Positions 54,646-64,000 of a DNA stretch of 64,000 nt are shown in pieces. Origin of the DNA: Knoxdaviesia capensis (lineage: Eukaryota > Ascomycota > Sordariomycetes > Microascales > Gondwanamycetaceae). Under the pieces are notes generated by a model that searched no databases, was not told where the DNA came from, and saw only the letters and a list, made by a program, of their open reading frames with translations. The stretch lies in NCBI GenBank assembly GCA_001510575.1, contig LNGK01000003.1:2643369-2707368 (forward strand), in the 5' to 3' direction. Position numbers and translations under genes: made by a program. Numbering within the stretch: the first letter of the stretch is position 1; every line of letters begins with the position of its first letter.

Positions 54646-56167
54646 AACCCCGCACGGCGTGCGGCCCCACTTTGCGGTGGCCCCCCGGGTACCCCGGCGC
54701 ACACGATTACAGAGATCTCTGGTTCCATTTTGCACCATCTCACACCCCGATCCGCCGGAGAACAAACTGCAGCACTCAGTCTCCAGCCCTTAAAAAAAAT
54801 AAAAATAAAAAACTAAACTCTCCCGTCCATCGCTGCGCCCGTGTCCTCGCGTCTCCCGGCTAAACTCCATCCCCAGCCAACCCTCCCATATATATACATC
54901 CATTCCTGGCATATTAATCAACGCCAAAACATGAGAACGCCCCGGTTCCGCCCCCAAAGACTCTCGTCCCGCGTCGATGGCCACACACAACTCCTATACA
55001 AGCCACATACTACCATGTGTGTGTCCCCGACCAGCCCGGTTCCACAGACCGCACACTTAAGAGGCGGGGCGAGGGCGGGCCCCAATATACCAGGACACAT
55101 ACACATGCTATAGAGTCTAAAGGGGCTGGCGCCGATATATGTACATGCTGTATCACCCACTCAACTCAGCCTTGCCGAGGGCATGGCAAGCAAGCCGTTT
55201 ATATTCCTCGCTTCGCCGGTATAGTGCCTCGGGTTCTTGATGAATTGCTGCTCTCTAGCCCTGGCAACAGCCGCGCGCACCTCGAGAATCAATTTATCTG
55301 CCACACTATGCGTGACATCACAGCCGGTTTGTAGTTCTAGGCCGCAGCTACCAATGGATCGAGTATGGCAAGCATTCACAGAGGCCATCATTACCATCCC
55401 AGCAGGGAAACACAACGACCATCGTCACGAGAAACAGGTGTTTAGACTTCATCACATTTCCATTCCGCAAATACACCGCCGAAGTAGGTACACTCAAAAC
55501 ACCAACTAAGATAAAAAAGCAAGACACAGAAGAAAAAAAGGAAATATCCAAAAGTCCATCATCAAAGATGCCGCCCTCAGAAACATCCCTCGTACATATA
55601 TCACCGCTCCATCCGCAACATCCAGAAAAGAAGTTTCCTTCAACAGGAAACCAAAGCAACAGAAAAGGAAAAAGGAAATAGAGAAAAATATGTTTAGGTG
55701 TACAGCAGAAAGCGAAAAGGGACAGTACACATGATATATAGTACATATGTCCATGTCGGGAGCACAGCGAATGAACTCGTAGGGACACCATTAAGGTGTG
55801 GGAGACATGGAGTAGAAGGATGCTTCAGATAAGTTCGCGATCGGTGAGTGTGTTCTGCTGGCCGATGCACACTGGGCGATATATATATAAAAAGGAAAAG
55901 AAAATTGTATAAATCGAGGAAAGAAGAAGGCAAGAAAAAAAAAGAAAAAAACAGATCCGCTTGTCATTATCAGAAAAAAGAAACAGAGTATATCGGGAAA
56001 AATCCAAGAAAATATCCAGGAAAAAGGTATAATGCTGAGGACAACTTCGTGAGGGGAGTAGTAAGTGGGTGGCATCAGGGTCGGAGGTCTCAAAGCTGCC
56101 TCAGATACAAGCTCCGGTGCATCGATAGGCAAGGCATATCGGAATGTGCCCGTCAGTGGCTCGTCGA

Positions 56168-57781
56168 CTATTGTTGGCGATCGTTCGGGTCGGGCTCGGT
56201 GTACTCGTCGGCGTTGGCCGGCTTCTCCTTGTGAGACTTCTCAGACTCGTTCTTTTCCGGCTTCTCCTTCTCCTTTTCCGACTTTTCCTTCTCGGCCTTC
56301 TCCTTCTCCTTTTCCTTCTCGGCTGTCTCCTTCTCCTTTTCAGACTTTTCCTTCTCGGCCTTCTCCTTTTCGGACTTTTCTTTCTCGGCCTTCTCCTTCT
56401 CCTCCTTCTCTTTTTGCTCCTTCTCCTTCTTCTCCTTCTCTTCCTTCTCCTTCTGCTCCTTTTCTTCCTTCTCCTTCCGTTCCTTCTCCTCCTTCTCCTT
56501 CTTCTGCTCCTCAGATAGCACCTGGGGCGCAACGTAGCCGACCCCCAGGGATTCCTGGGTGCGCTTGAGGACGTCATCCCACAGGTAGCGCAGGCTGTCG
56601 TTCGGGCTGACGTCCCAGCCCTTGAAGTGGAGGGCGCGAACACCGCCCTTCACGTCGGCCATGTTGACACGGTTGGAGCTCCAGATGGATCCGGCAATCT
56701 TCCAGGGCATGGGGCCGAGAGGGTTGTCAACACCGCAGCGCACGTGCTCCAGACCGGCACCCCAGTGGTCGCAGTGACGGAAGACAAAGTTGAGAAGGTT
56801 CTGCTCGGGGAGGTTGGTGGCAAAGGGCTTATGCTCGAGCTGGGCAACGCGCATCAGGTGCTTGAACATCTTCAGATCGGGGGCAAGGACCCAGAAACCG
56901 GCGTTCAGGTAGTCGGTAAGCATCATCGGGTCATCGGGGAAGGGGTGGTTGTGGCCCTCCATGTGGGCGACCTCGGGGCGGGAGATGAAGACGTATTTGT
57001 TGGGCAGATCATGGTCATGCTCGCCGAGCAGCGAGAAGTCGGTGCGGGCCGGGTGGATGCTGTCGATGGTGTAGAAGACATCGTCGAGCGGGGCCTGGAC
57101 GATCATGTCGGCGTCGATAAACAGAATGCGCTCGTACTCGATCCACTCGAACAGGCGAAGCTTGTTCATGACGTGCTTCCAGCGCCTCTCACCCGAGTTG
57201 AAGCCATCCTGGATGTCCAGATCGGTCACCTCGACGACCTTGGCGCCGTCGGATTGCAGCTGGCGGCGCTTGGCCATGTCGACCCGGACACCGACAGCGA
57301 CAATCCAATCAATGTTGGTGCGGCGATCCTCGCGGATGGCGGTCTTCTCGTCGTGCAGGAGCTGGTAGGTCAGGGTGCGGCAGTTAAGGTAGTAGAAATC
57401 GGTCTCCTTCTCGCCGAGATCCTCGTTCAAGAAGGTGACGATGGCCATCTTGGAGTCCTTGGTGAGCATCTTGGGCTCGCCGGCGACGGGCTTCTTGGGA
57501 AGAGTATCCGAGTTCGGCTTGCCCCAGTCGATGCCGCTGCCGTCGCCGATGGTACCGTTCTCCAGGTACTGGCGCAGGGCATCGTCGCTAGCGCCGCCAC
57601 GGTTGGGGTCGCAGAGGGAGGCGCGCAGATCAGGAACATCGGGCAGCAGCGAGCGCTGGCTGATGAAGATGAAGCTGATGAGGAGGATGACGAAGACGAG
57701 GATGATATTGCGGCGGAAGAGGGTGCTTTGGCCGGCAGCGAACAAGGCGCCGATCTTTGATAAGGGAGAGCCGGAAATCAT
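56168..57781 (-). CDS. Type II membrane GT8-family glycosyltransferase with Lys/Glu-repeat tail, 537 aa
   Basis: One exon from an ATG at 57781. A short cytoplasmic N terminus and a signal anchor at about 25-41 (NIILVFVILLISFIFIS) predict a Golgi-type type II protein. The catalytic domain has the GT-A layout of CAZy family 8 (glycogenin, Gnt1-like): KHVMNKLRLFEW, the metal-binding FIDADM with D-x-D at 223-225, LNAGFWVLAPD at 292-302, EQNLLNF at 326-332, and HFKGWD at 385-390 near the end of the domain. From about residue 425 to 520 the protein is almost only Lys and Glu in short imperfect repeats, followed by DEYTEPDPNDRQQ. The donor sugar is not predictable; Gnt1 of Kluyveromyces, a GT8 relative, transfers GlcNAc. 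The repeat tail is unusual for the family. Upstream the minus strand is C/T-rich. Confidence 0.87.
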   Translation of the reverse strand: MISGSPLSKIGALFAAGQSTLFRRNIILVFVILLISFIFISQRSLLPDVPDLRASLCDPNRGGASDDALRQYLENGTIGDGSGIDWGKPNSDTLPKKPVAGEPKMLTKDSKMAIVTFLNEDLGEKETDFYYLNCRTLTYQLLHDEKTAIREDRRTNIDWIVAVGVRVDMAKRRQLQSDGAKVVEVTDLDIQDGFNSGERRWKHVMNKLRLFEWIEYERILFIDADMIVQAPLDDVFYTIDSIHPARTDFSLLGEHDHDLPNKYVFISRPEVAHMEGHNHPFPDDPMMLTDYLNAGFWVLAPDLKMFKHLMRVAQLEHKPFATNLPEQNLLNFVFRHCDHWGAGLEHVRCGVDNPLGPMPWKIAGSIWSSNRVNMADVKGGVRALHFKGWDVSPNDSLRYLWDDVLKRTQESLGVGYVAPQVLSEEQKKEKEEKERKEKEEKEQKEKEEKEKKEKEQKEKEEKEKAEKEKSEKEKAEKEKSEKEKETAEKEKEKEKAEKEKSEKEKEKPEKNESEKSHKEKPANADEYTEPDPNDRQQ

Positions 57782-59105
57782 GGCGGCGGCGGCTGCTTGG
57801 CTGCTTGGCGATACTCGAGCGCCTCGATGGACGTGTATGAGGAGAGATAGATTGATTTCAGGTACTGGTTGGTAATGGGGGGTTCTTTCGGGAGGTCAAC
57901 CAAGAGGCAAGATGGCAGAGAGACACAGGCCGATGAAATGTTGTGTCACAAAAAGATTAACCACGGCTCACTGCAAGTGGGTATGGGCAAGAAAAGAAAG
58001 AAGAATACACAAAAAGACAGAACAAGAGTATAATGTACTGTAGTGTATGTAGCCAAGTCTTGAGTCCCTGTAGCGACGAAGAAATATTAATGATATAAAT
58101 GAAAAAAGAGGCTGAAATAAAAGAGTGACTGAATAGAAGGGGGCAACTTCGGGATGAAGTACAGGAACGACAATAGCGCACAGGAGAAAGCAAGATAAAT
58201 TAGGAGGAAGAAAAAGAAAGAGGTGCAGGGAAGAAGAAGAAAAGAAAGAATGGATGGAATGAGGAGAGATCAGGAATGGAAGAGAGACAGAGAGAGATAT
58301 GCAACAGCAGAGAAAGCAGTCAGCAAGAGCGAGACACAGGGCGCAGCTGGAGGAAAAGTCAGGGGCAGGAGCGAGGGAAGAGGAGGAAAGGAAGGAAGCA
58401 AAGGGAATAACAGGTGCCCACATTCGTGGTCCAGTATCAAGTGCAGGCAGGTAGAGTAATATTCCGCGCTGAGGCTGGGCTGGGGTCCCGATAATCAGGA
58501 TTTTTATTTTCAATTTTTATTCCTTTTTTTTATTTTTTATTTTTCCTTTTTGGGCGACGAACAGGCTGGGGGAGGAGGAGCGCACCAGACAGTCTGGCGC
58601 GTAACGATAAAAGGCGTAGGGTCCGCCTCTCTCTATACGGGAATATTTCTCGAGTTGGTGGTAGTTTCTGCAAGGTCGGTATTGCATAGTAGGGGCAACA
58701 ACAAGAATCGGTCTTGGGGGGGGAAGGGGATCCGCTGTACCGGATCCTGAGTTGCGAGAGCGGGAAAAGGAGGCTGTGAAGACGAGAAAGCTTAAAGCCG
58801 GCGATATAGGTACCCGGTACCTTTTCGCCACTGTGATTTCTACGAGGAATGCCAGGTATCGGCTACTTGTCTCCACCCGCGATGATTGTGACAGCCCAGT
58901 TTGAGACAGGCAGTTAACTCGTCGTGGTCAAGGGAGACGAGATGCCACACCCGCTTTCAAGGGCCTGCTTGCGACTGTCTTGGATAGAGACACCCACGTA
59001 CGTAAGTGATACGCCCCGACGTGTTGAGAGTCACGATAGCTGGGAGACACAGGCCGAGCACTGTGGAATGTGGGGGCATTCACTATTCTGTAGAGTCGGG
59101 ACGAC

Positions 59106-60793
59106 TACTGTACAGTACAGTACACAGAGAGACGATCGATGAGAGATATAGGGGGCGGCGAAATTACGAGGATCTCCCACTAAAGATTGGCATTGGGAGT
59201 GGAGAGGTCGCGGCGATCGCCCATCCCAGGACGGACGAAAGAAAAGAAAGAAAAAAATCGGGGGGCTTCTGTATCACCCAGGCAAAATGCACATGTAGGG
59301 CTAGCAGCACACAATCGCCAGCCAGGGGCTATAAAATGGCCTGACGCTGGAACGACCGAATGAGGGAGGATGTCCCGATAGATGCATATATATGCCTATA
59401 AAGGGACGGCCATATTGAAGGGTTGTCGCAGGCGCCAATATATGCCCACGCTACTTACAGACACTATTAGACATGCAGAGAACCGAGCGAACCCCGATTG
59501 AAGGATACATTGAGTCGGAAAGAAGGCGGATATCGAGGGCGAAACAACAGAAGGAACGACCCCGAATTGGCCGCGGTAGAGGCATAACGCGAGAGAGAGA
59601 GAGAGAGACAGAGAGAGAAAGGAAAGGAAGGGGAAAAGCGAAATACGAAACATGGGCAAATACGAACAGAACCCGGCGCAGAGAAATAAAACGTGCTGTG
59701 CTAAGAAAGGTGTTTAGGCAGGCACCAGGGACACCAAACACCGGCAAATCAGCTGTTCGGAACGGCTGGGACACGCACAAGTTTAATGAGGGAAGGAAGT
59801 ACGAAGTGGAAAGGTCAGCAAGCCTTCTCACCACCTTTTGGCGATTGCCTGGAACGGGGCCAAAAGTTCGAGAGACGAGGACGGGATACGGGACGGGGCC
59901 TTTTTTCTTTTCTTTTCTTTTCTTTTCTTTTCTTTTCTTTTTAAATTACCTTGCTCGGGTTTTATTCCCCCTTTTCTTCTACGCTCTGCTTTGCTCAGGG
60001 ATGGTGATGCACTATCCCGGTCCAGTCTAGTCTTTCGAGTGCGAGTATTTTCTGGCTGTCTCTCTGTTTTTTTTTTTTTTTTAGGTCGTGCTTGACTGCG
60101 ATTAAGCGCCATAGCCTTCTTCAGGGCCTCCGCAGTGCCTGCAAAACCCCGGATCACCATGCTGGCCATAGCCAAAAACTCTAAAGCGTGGCATGATTGC
60201 CGGCGTGCTGGGTGTCAACTCAAACCCTCAGGCAAATGCGACATCCCACTGTGGCTGAGAATCGCGCAGGGGGAGCAGCAGAGACTGGAGAGCAAAAGAG
60301 GGGGAGAACACCACTCATATATACAGCACTGTACTGTACTGTACGGTACACACAAGAGGACATCACGGCACCACATCGCGGGACTCGGGAGACAGAAGGT
60401 TCTAGGTCCGCGCAAGTGAGACGGCTGCCCTCACCTCACAGTCCTCGCGACACAGTCACTCTGACCAAACTCCGACAACATCCTTCCCTTCAGATGATGT
60501 GAGATTTCTTCTCATTTCGGCCCCCTGCTTATGTCGCCGGATAACCAGCTTATCCGTAGCCTGCTACTGGCTGGCGGGAATCCAGAGCCAAAACGTGCGT
60601 GAATTTTACGGGGTACTTCCAACTTCCAACACCAACACGAAATGCGCTTCTCCGGTGCTGCGTTGGCTGTACGCGTTACATACGAGACGCATATGTACTG
60701 TACAGTACTGTACTGTACACATGTGGCATGAAAATAAGCTGCCGCATTGAAACAGCTGTAGGAGCGGTTTCGGTAATACACAGTACTGTACAC
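59106..60793. repeat. Four dispersed blocks of self-complementary GTACTGTAC-type motifs
   Basis: Blocks at 59,106-59,126, 60,327-60,352, 60,694-60,722 and 60,778-60,793 each contain two or more overlapping ACTGTAC/GTACAGT words. Each block can pair with itself and with the others. Confidence 0.7.
59901..59942. repeat. Pentanucleotide (CTTTT)8
   Basis: Eight near-perfect copies, preceded by CC and followed by AAATTACC. Confidence 0.9.
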
Positions 60794-63700
60794 ACTCTAG
60801 AAGCCTCTACGCACAGCTTTTTCAACCTTTCCGCACCTTAATCAAGCGAGTCGACTTTCGCGGGCTTTCTATTTTTAGTCCGTGTTGTCTCCCTCCCTCT
60901 ATGCTGCCTGCCATCCCCATCGACAGTCTTGGCTCCTTATTACAGGAATACAAGAGATATAGCGTGAAGGTGTCAACTGAAAGCTTCTTTCTTTAACCTT
61001 TAGTGGTTCACGGGGTGGTAGGGCTCACGCTGCCATTCCTCCAGGCCTCCTTTTCCTCGTCGGTCCATCACTCACTCCCCACACAAAACCGAGGCTGAGG
61101 CTGTGTTCCTTTCCCCCCCAACATAGCACATGCATGCACAACGCCCAGATCGGGTGGTCTATGCGATTGACGGTGTGAGATGCGATACCCGTTCGTCGTC
61201 TTCTTCTTCTGCCAGTGGCTGCGTTTCCAGGTCCGGTACGCTGGACGCCAAAAACGAACAGAGAGAACATTCCCTGGGCATTTGCTTTCCCCCCAGGTCT
61301 CCGTTCCCCAGCCTCTCTTATCGCCTTCTTCCCGGACCGGGGAACGGAGTCAAAAAATCACATTCCTTCAAATGCTACGTCTAGCGCAGCAAGCCCCTTT
61401 CATCCTGTCTCTTGATACAACATGGCCCTTCGCCTCGACCTCAGGACCTGGCAAAGAACAAATATCCATCTCGTATTCACAAGAAATAACATGGGATGAT
61501 CGGCTGCAGATAATGGGATGGGATTACCGGTCGATCCAGCATCACCAGTCCGTCAGCCAGCCTGTGCTTAGGGCAAGTAAGTGGACATGGGTAACTGCAG
61601 AGACAAAGTGTCGCTGTTCTCGTGTGATTGATTGCGTTGGTGTACGTGCAACATGCTGTTTTTCCAATAGTAGGGGGCCTGGCACGTCGGAAAAACACGT
61701 TATCCTATCTTGTCCCTCCCTAGCCAACCTTTGCCCAGTGCAGCCGTATCGGTATCCTTCTGCATCCTATTTGATATCTTCGAGACATTCATTGGATTGG
61801 CGGTGTCCCCGCTTCCCCCTTTTCTTCTGAGTCCGTCCCCACGCAAACGGCCGTGACTGGCATTCGCTGTCGCCCCCCCTCCATGTGCGCAAGCCCGTGG
61901 AAGGATTGCAGTCAAAGACACTGTTCAAGGACCTGCCGCCTGCAGGGACGGCTGGACAGAGCACGTTTTTCCCTCACTGTATCCGTTTCTATCGATTGTA
62001 GCATGATGCATGTCTCTGGCGGTGGCGAGCTGAGCAAAAGACCACGGAACGGGTTAAGTCTACTGCGAGGACCGAAGGATTTTGCAATAAAAGTAAGGTC
62101 TGAGACATTCGTCCCTCTACTAGTTGCCAGGCTGGCTTGTAGGCTATATTCTCTGGGTACATGTACGCATCTTCGTGTGGCCGACGAGAACCGGTCCATG
62201 TCATAACACCGAGCATTTTATTGTGAGCACAGCCGCGCAGCTTCGTGGGGTCCAGATATCCCGCAGTTTTACTCGCAACTCAGAAGTACTCTCGGGCAAT
62301 CAGCAGTCAGGCAGATCCCCGTAAAGGTTACAAACGACGTCAGGAGCGGCTGTCATGTCCACTGGTCCGGTCGTTCCGGGTAGATAGATTCCCGGCATCC
62401 AATACACCATGTCGGCGGAGGCCCTTCGTCCACATCAACATAGACCCCGAGGATGAAGTAGCCAAACAGCTCACTCTCCATCATGAATTCTTGTCCAGTG
62501 CACATACGAGCTATAACCTGGGCGTAGCCGATGAAAAGACTCGTCGAGAGAAAAGACAAAAAATGTTCCATGGCGACGTTCCGACGTACATGACACCGCA
62601 AAATCTATTCATAGAACCAGGTGGCTAGTGGTGGGAACTAGCAAAGAACCCAATCTCCCAACAGATTCCAAACCCAGCAAACGTAGGTCTGCAATCCTCC
62701 GTTGCCCGTAGTTTAGCCCTCCACCGCCCGACACTGGTATCCGGGCCGGACAGTTCGCCCCGTTCGGGCCTAGTGTGGGCCGTCCTGCCGTTCCTCGACT
62801 AGCGGTCCTGGGCCCGCCGGACAGCCGGCGCCGCGCTAAGGCGGCTAGAGCGGTGGCCGGACTGAGGATAGCGCGGCGGATCGCGAGATGGGTCGCTCGT
62901 TACCCGGCGTCTGGGTGGTGGTGTGCAGAGTTTCCTTTGTGTTTCGCGAAGTGCTAGCTTGGGGACTAGCATATGCGACATTTTTGCTCTCTGGTGTCTG
63001 TCTCCGTATGTTGGTGGTTGATCAATGCAGGAAACTTGAAGGTTTCTCTGCCGATTGACACGCTGCTGCCCCAACCAACGACGTACTAGAGACAAGAGAG
63101 TAGCCGATCATTGGATGTCACTCTGCACGTCACCCGTCACTCGTGAGCCTCCACTCCAGAGGTGTACCGTATTCCATCCACACTCAGGATTAAACAGGAA
63201 ACACAGTGATCAAAGCAGCCGTCTCCCAACGGCAGAGGCTGAGCCCACGCACACCAGACTCGTTTGACCTGCCTGCAACGCACATGGCGACGCAGCGTGT
63301 GTTGCCAGTCCGACAACCGTGAATCCGCCCGCTGGTGCGACAGTGTCCCGCGAAACGGCGTGTCTGTGTTCACACGGAAAAGCGTGCGGCGCCTGCCTGT
63401 GTAACATGGCGGCGGCTAGCACCGGCTCGTCCCAGATAGGGCAGGAAAGCGAGGGTGCCCGGATATCGGGCCAGGCCCGTACCCTCCTGGTTGAAAGTGC
63501 ACTCAGGCGTTTGCGCTTCCCTTCTCTGCAAAGTTCAACATGGGCATGCGTGGTCATGCTTGCGAGCGGATAACGGTCGACGCGGTCTCCGGTCCTCCGC
63601 TGGGAAAGTCCATGGCTCAAAGCCACGAGGTGTATTCCACATGTGCCCCCTCAAGAGTCATCGTCCACTTTCACATGAGCGAGTGCAGGCGCCCATTTTT

Positions 63701-64000
63701 CACCTTTGACCTCCCTGCAGTCTGCCAGAAGTTGATCAATGTCAGAAGGGTGTCAGACCCCAAGATCGCAGTGATAGCGCACGGCAAGATTGTAACCACG
63801 GTACCGTCGCAATGGCCCAGACCCAAGACTGGCCAGGCCGTACCGCCATGTTTAAAGTGTATTGAGGCCATTCACGCTGTCGCCCTCAAATGCTCAAGAT
63901 GGCCATAGCTGGGATTGTGGCGGGCGGGTGACAGTCAACGCAGGAGCCGGTAGTCCGGTCGTAAAGTCCCTGACGGCGGGTAACCACGAGAGCGAGGTAT

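Larger units (their letters stand above)
49744..56167. other. Gene-poor 6.4-kb region with many simple repeats
   Basis: No supported gene. 49,800-51,450 is purine-rich on the plus strand. It contains (GTGAA)6 at about 50,712-50,741, a G run at about 51,064-51,080 and (GA)n near 51,380-51,410. A C run at 54,611-54,645 contains the one undetermined base (54,638). Minus-strand frames of 250-315 codons near 50,493-51,886 are made of Ser/Leu/Phe/Pro low-complexity sequence and are not believed. 55,400-56,100 is A-rich 3' flank of the GT8 gene. Confidence 0.45.
57782..64000. other. Gene-poor 6.2-kb region
   Basis: No gene is firmly supported. 57,782-58,440 is purine-rich on the plus strand, the likely leader of the GT8 gene. 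A (CTTTT)8 run lies at 59,901-59,942, an (AG)n run near 59,591-59,610, and GTACTGTAC-type motifs at 59,106-60,793. A plus-strand frame ending at 62628 (with VHINIDPEDEVAKQLTLHHE and MFHGDVPTYMTPQNLF) reads like coding sequence but has no clear start, splice partner or family. 62,640-64,000 has only short, random-looking frames. Confidence 0.4.

Noticed and set aside
56627..57760. 377-codon plus-strand frame opposite the GT8 gene
   Set aside because: Antisense shadow with a Val/Gly/Leu bias. The minus strand carries clear GT8 motifs.
1..64000. CRISPR array, riboswitch, rRNA, viral or intact transposon sequence
   Set aside because: No spaced direct repeats, no ribosomal sequence, no terminal repeats with a transposase or reverse transcriptase were found by reading both strands.

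Overview
The window is nuclear DNA of a filamentous ascomycete (Pezizomycotina). The evidence is short GT-AG introns with CTAAC-type branch sites, pyrimidine-rich leaders in front of start codons, fungal tRNA genes, and clear fungal orthologues of PUT1/prnD, DPB11, DCN1, MRP17, RAD5 and CGI121. The species cannot be named from sequence alone. Gene models were joined by hand from reading frame, splice consensus and family knowledge, and exon limits are given in the entries.

Layout. 1-10.4 kb: the 3' end of an unrecognised gene, a six-cysteine small secreted protein, a broken transporter pseudogene with three CAA/CAG-to-stop changes, msrA, an AT-rich stretch, a mitochondrial Bax-inhibitor-like membrane protein and a second small secreted protein. 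13.9-20.3 kb: a large protein with two cyclic-nucleotide domains, an F-box and leucine-rich repeats, then tRNA-Asp(GTC), then a coiled-coil/kinase-like protein of an uncharacterised fungal family. 21.2-29.0 kb: CGI121 (KEOPS complex), proline dehydrogenase, and a four-BRCT Dpb11/Rad4/TopBP1 homologue. 30.8-36.9 kb: DCN1, whose second intron is 4,893 bases long. 37.6-40.0 kb: a divergent pair of mitochondrial genes (ribosomal protein bS6m and a complex I assembly factor). 40.5-44.4 kb: RAD5. 45.2-49.7 kb: a small protein with a myristoylation-type N terminus, two short single-pass membrane proteins and an intron-containing tRNA-Phe(GAA). 49.7-64 kb: gene-poor apart from a GT8 glycosyltransferase at 56.2-57.8 kb, rich in simple repeats.

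Genes working together. DPB11, DCN1 and RAD5 all act in genome duplication or ubiquitin-like signalling and lie within 19 kb, but they are separate transcription units and nothing shows they are a cluster. The 38.1-38.8 kb divergent promoter serves two nuclear-encoded mitochondrial proteins. No biosynthetic cluster, CRISPR array, virus or intact transposon was seen. The most unusual signals are the giant DCN1 intron with a frame-compatible candidate alternative first exon inside it, the cyclic-nucleotide/F-box/LRR protein, the kinase-like protein, the mutated transporter and a set of self-complementary GTACTGTAC-type motifs near 59-61 kb.
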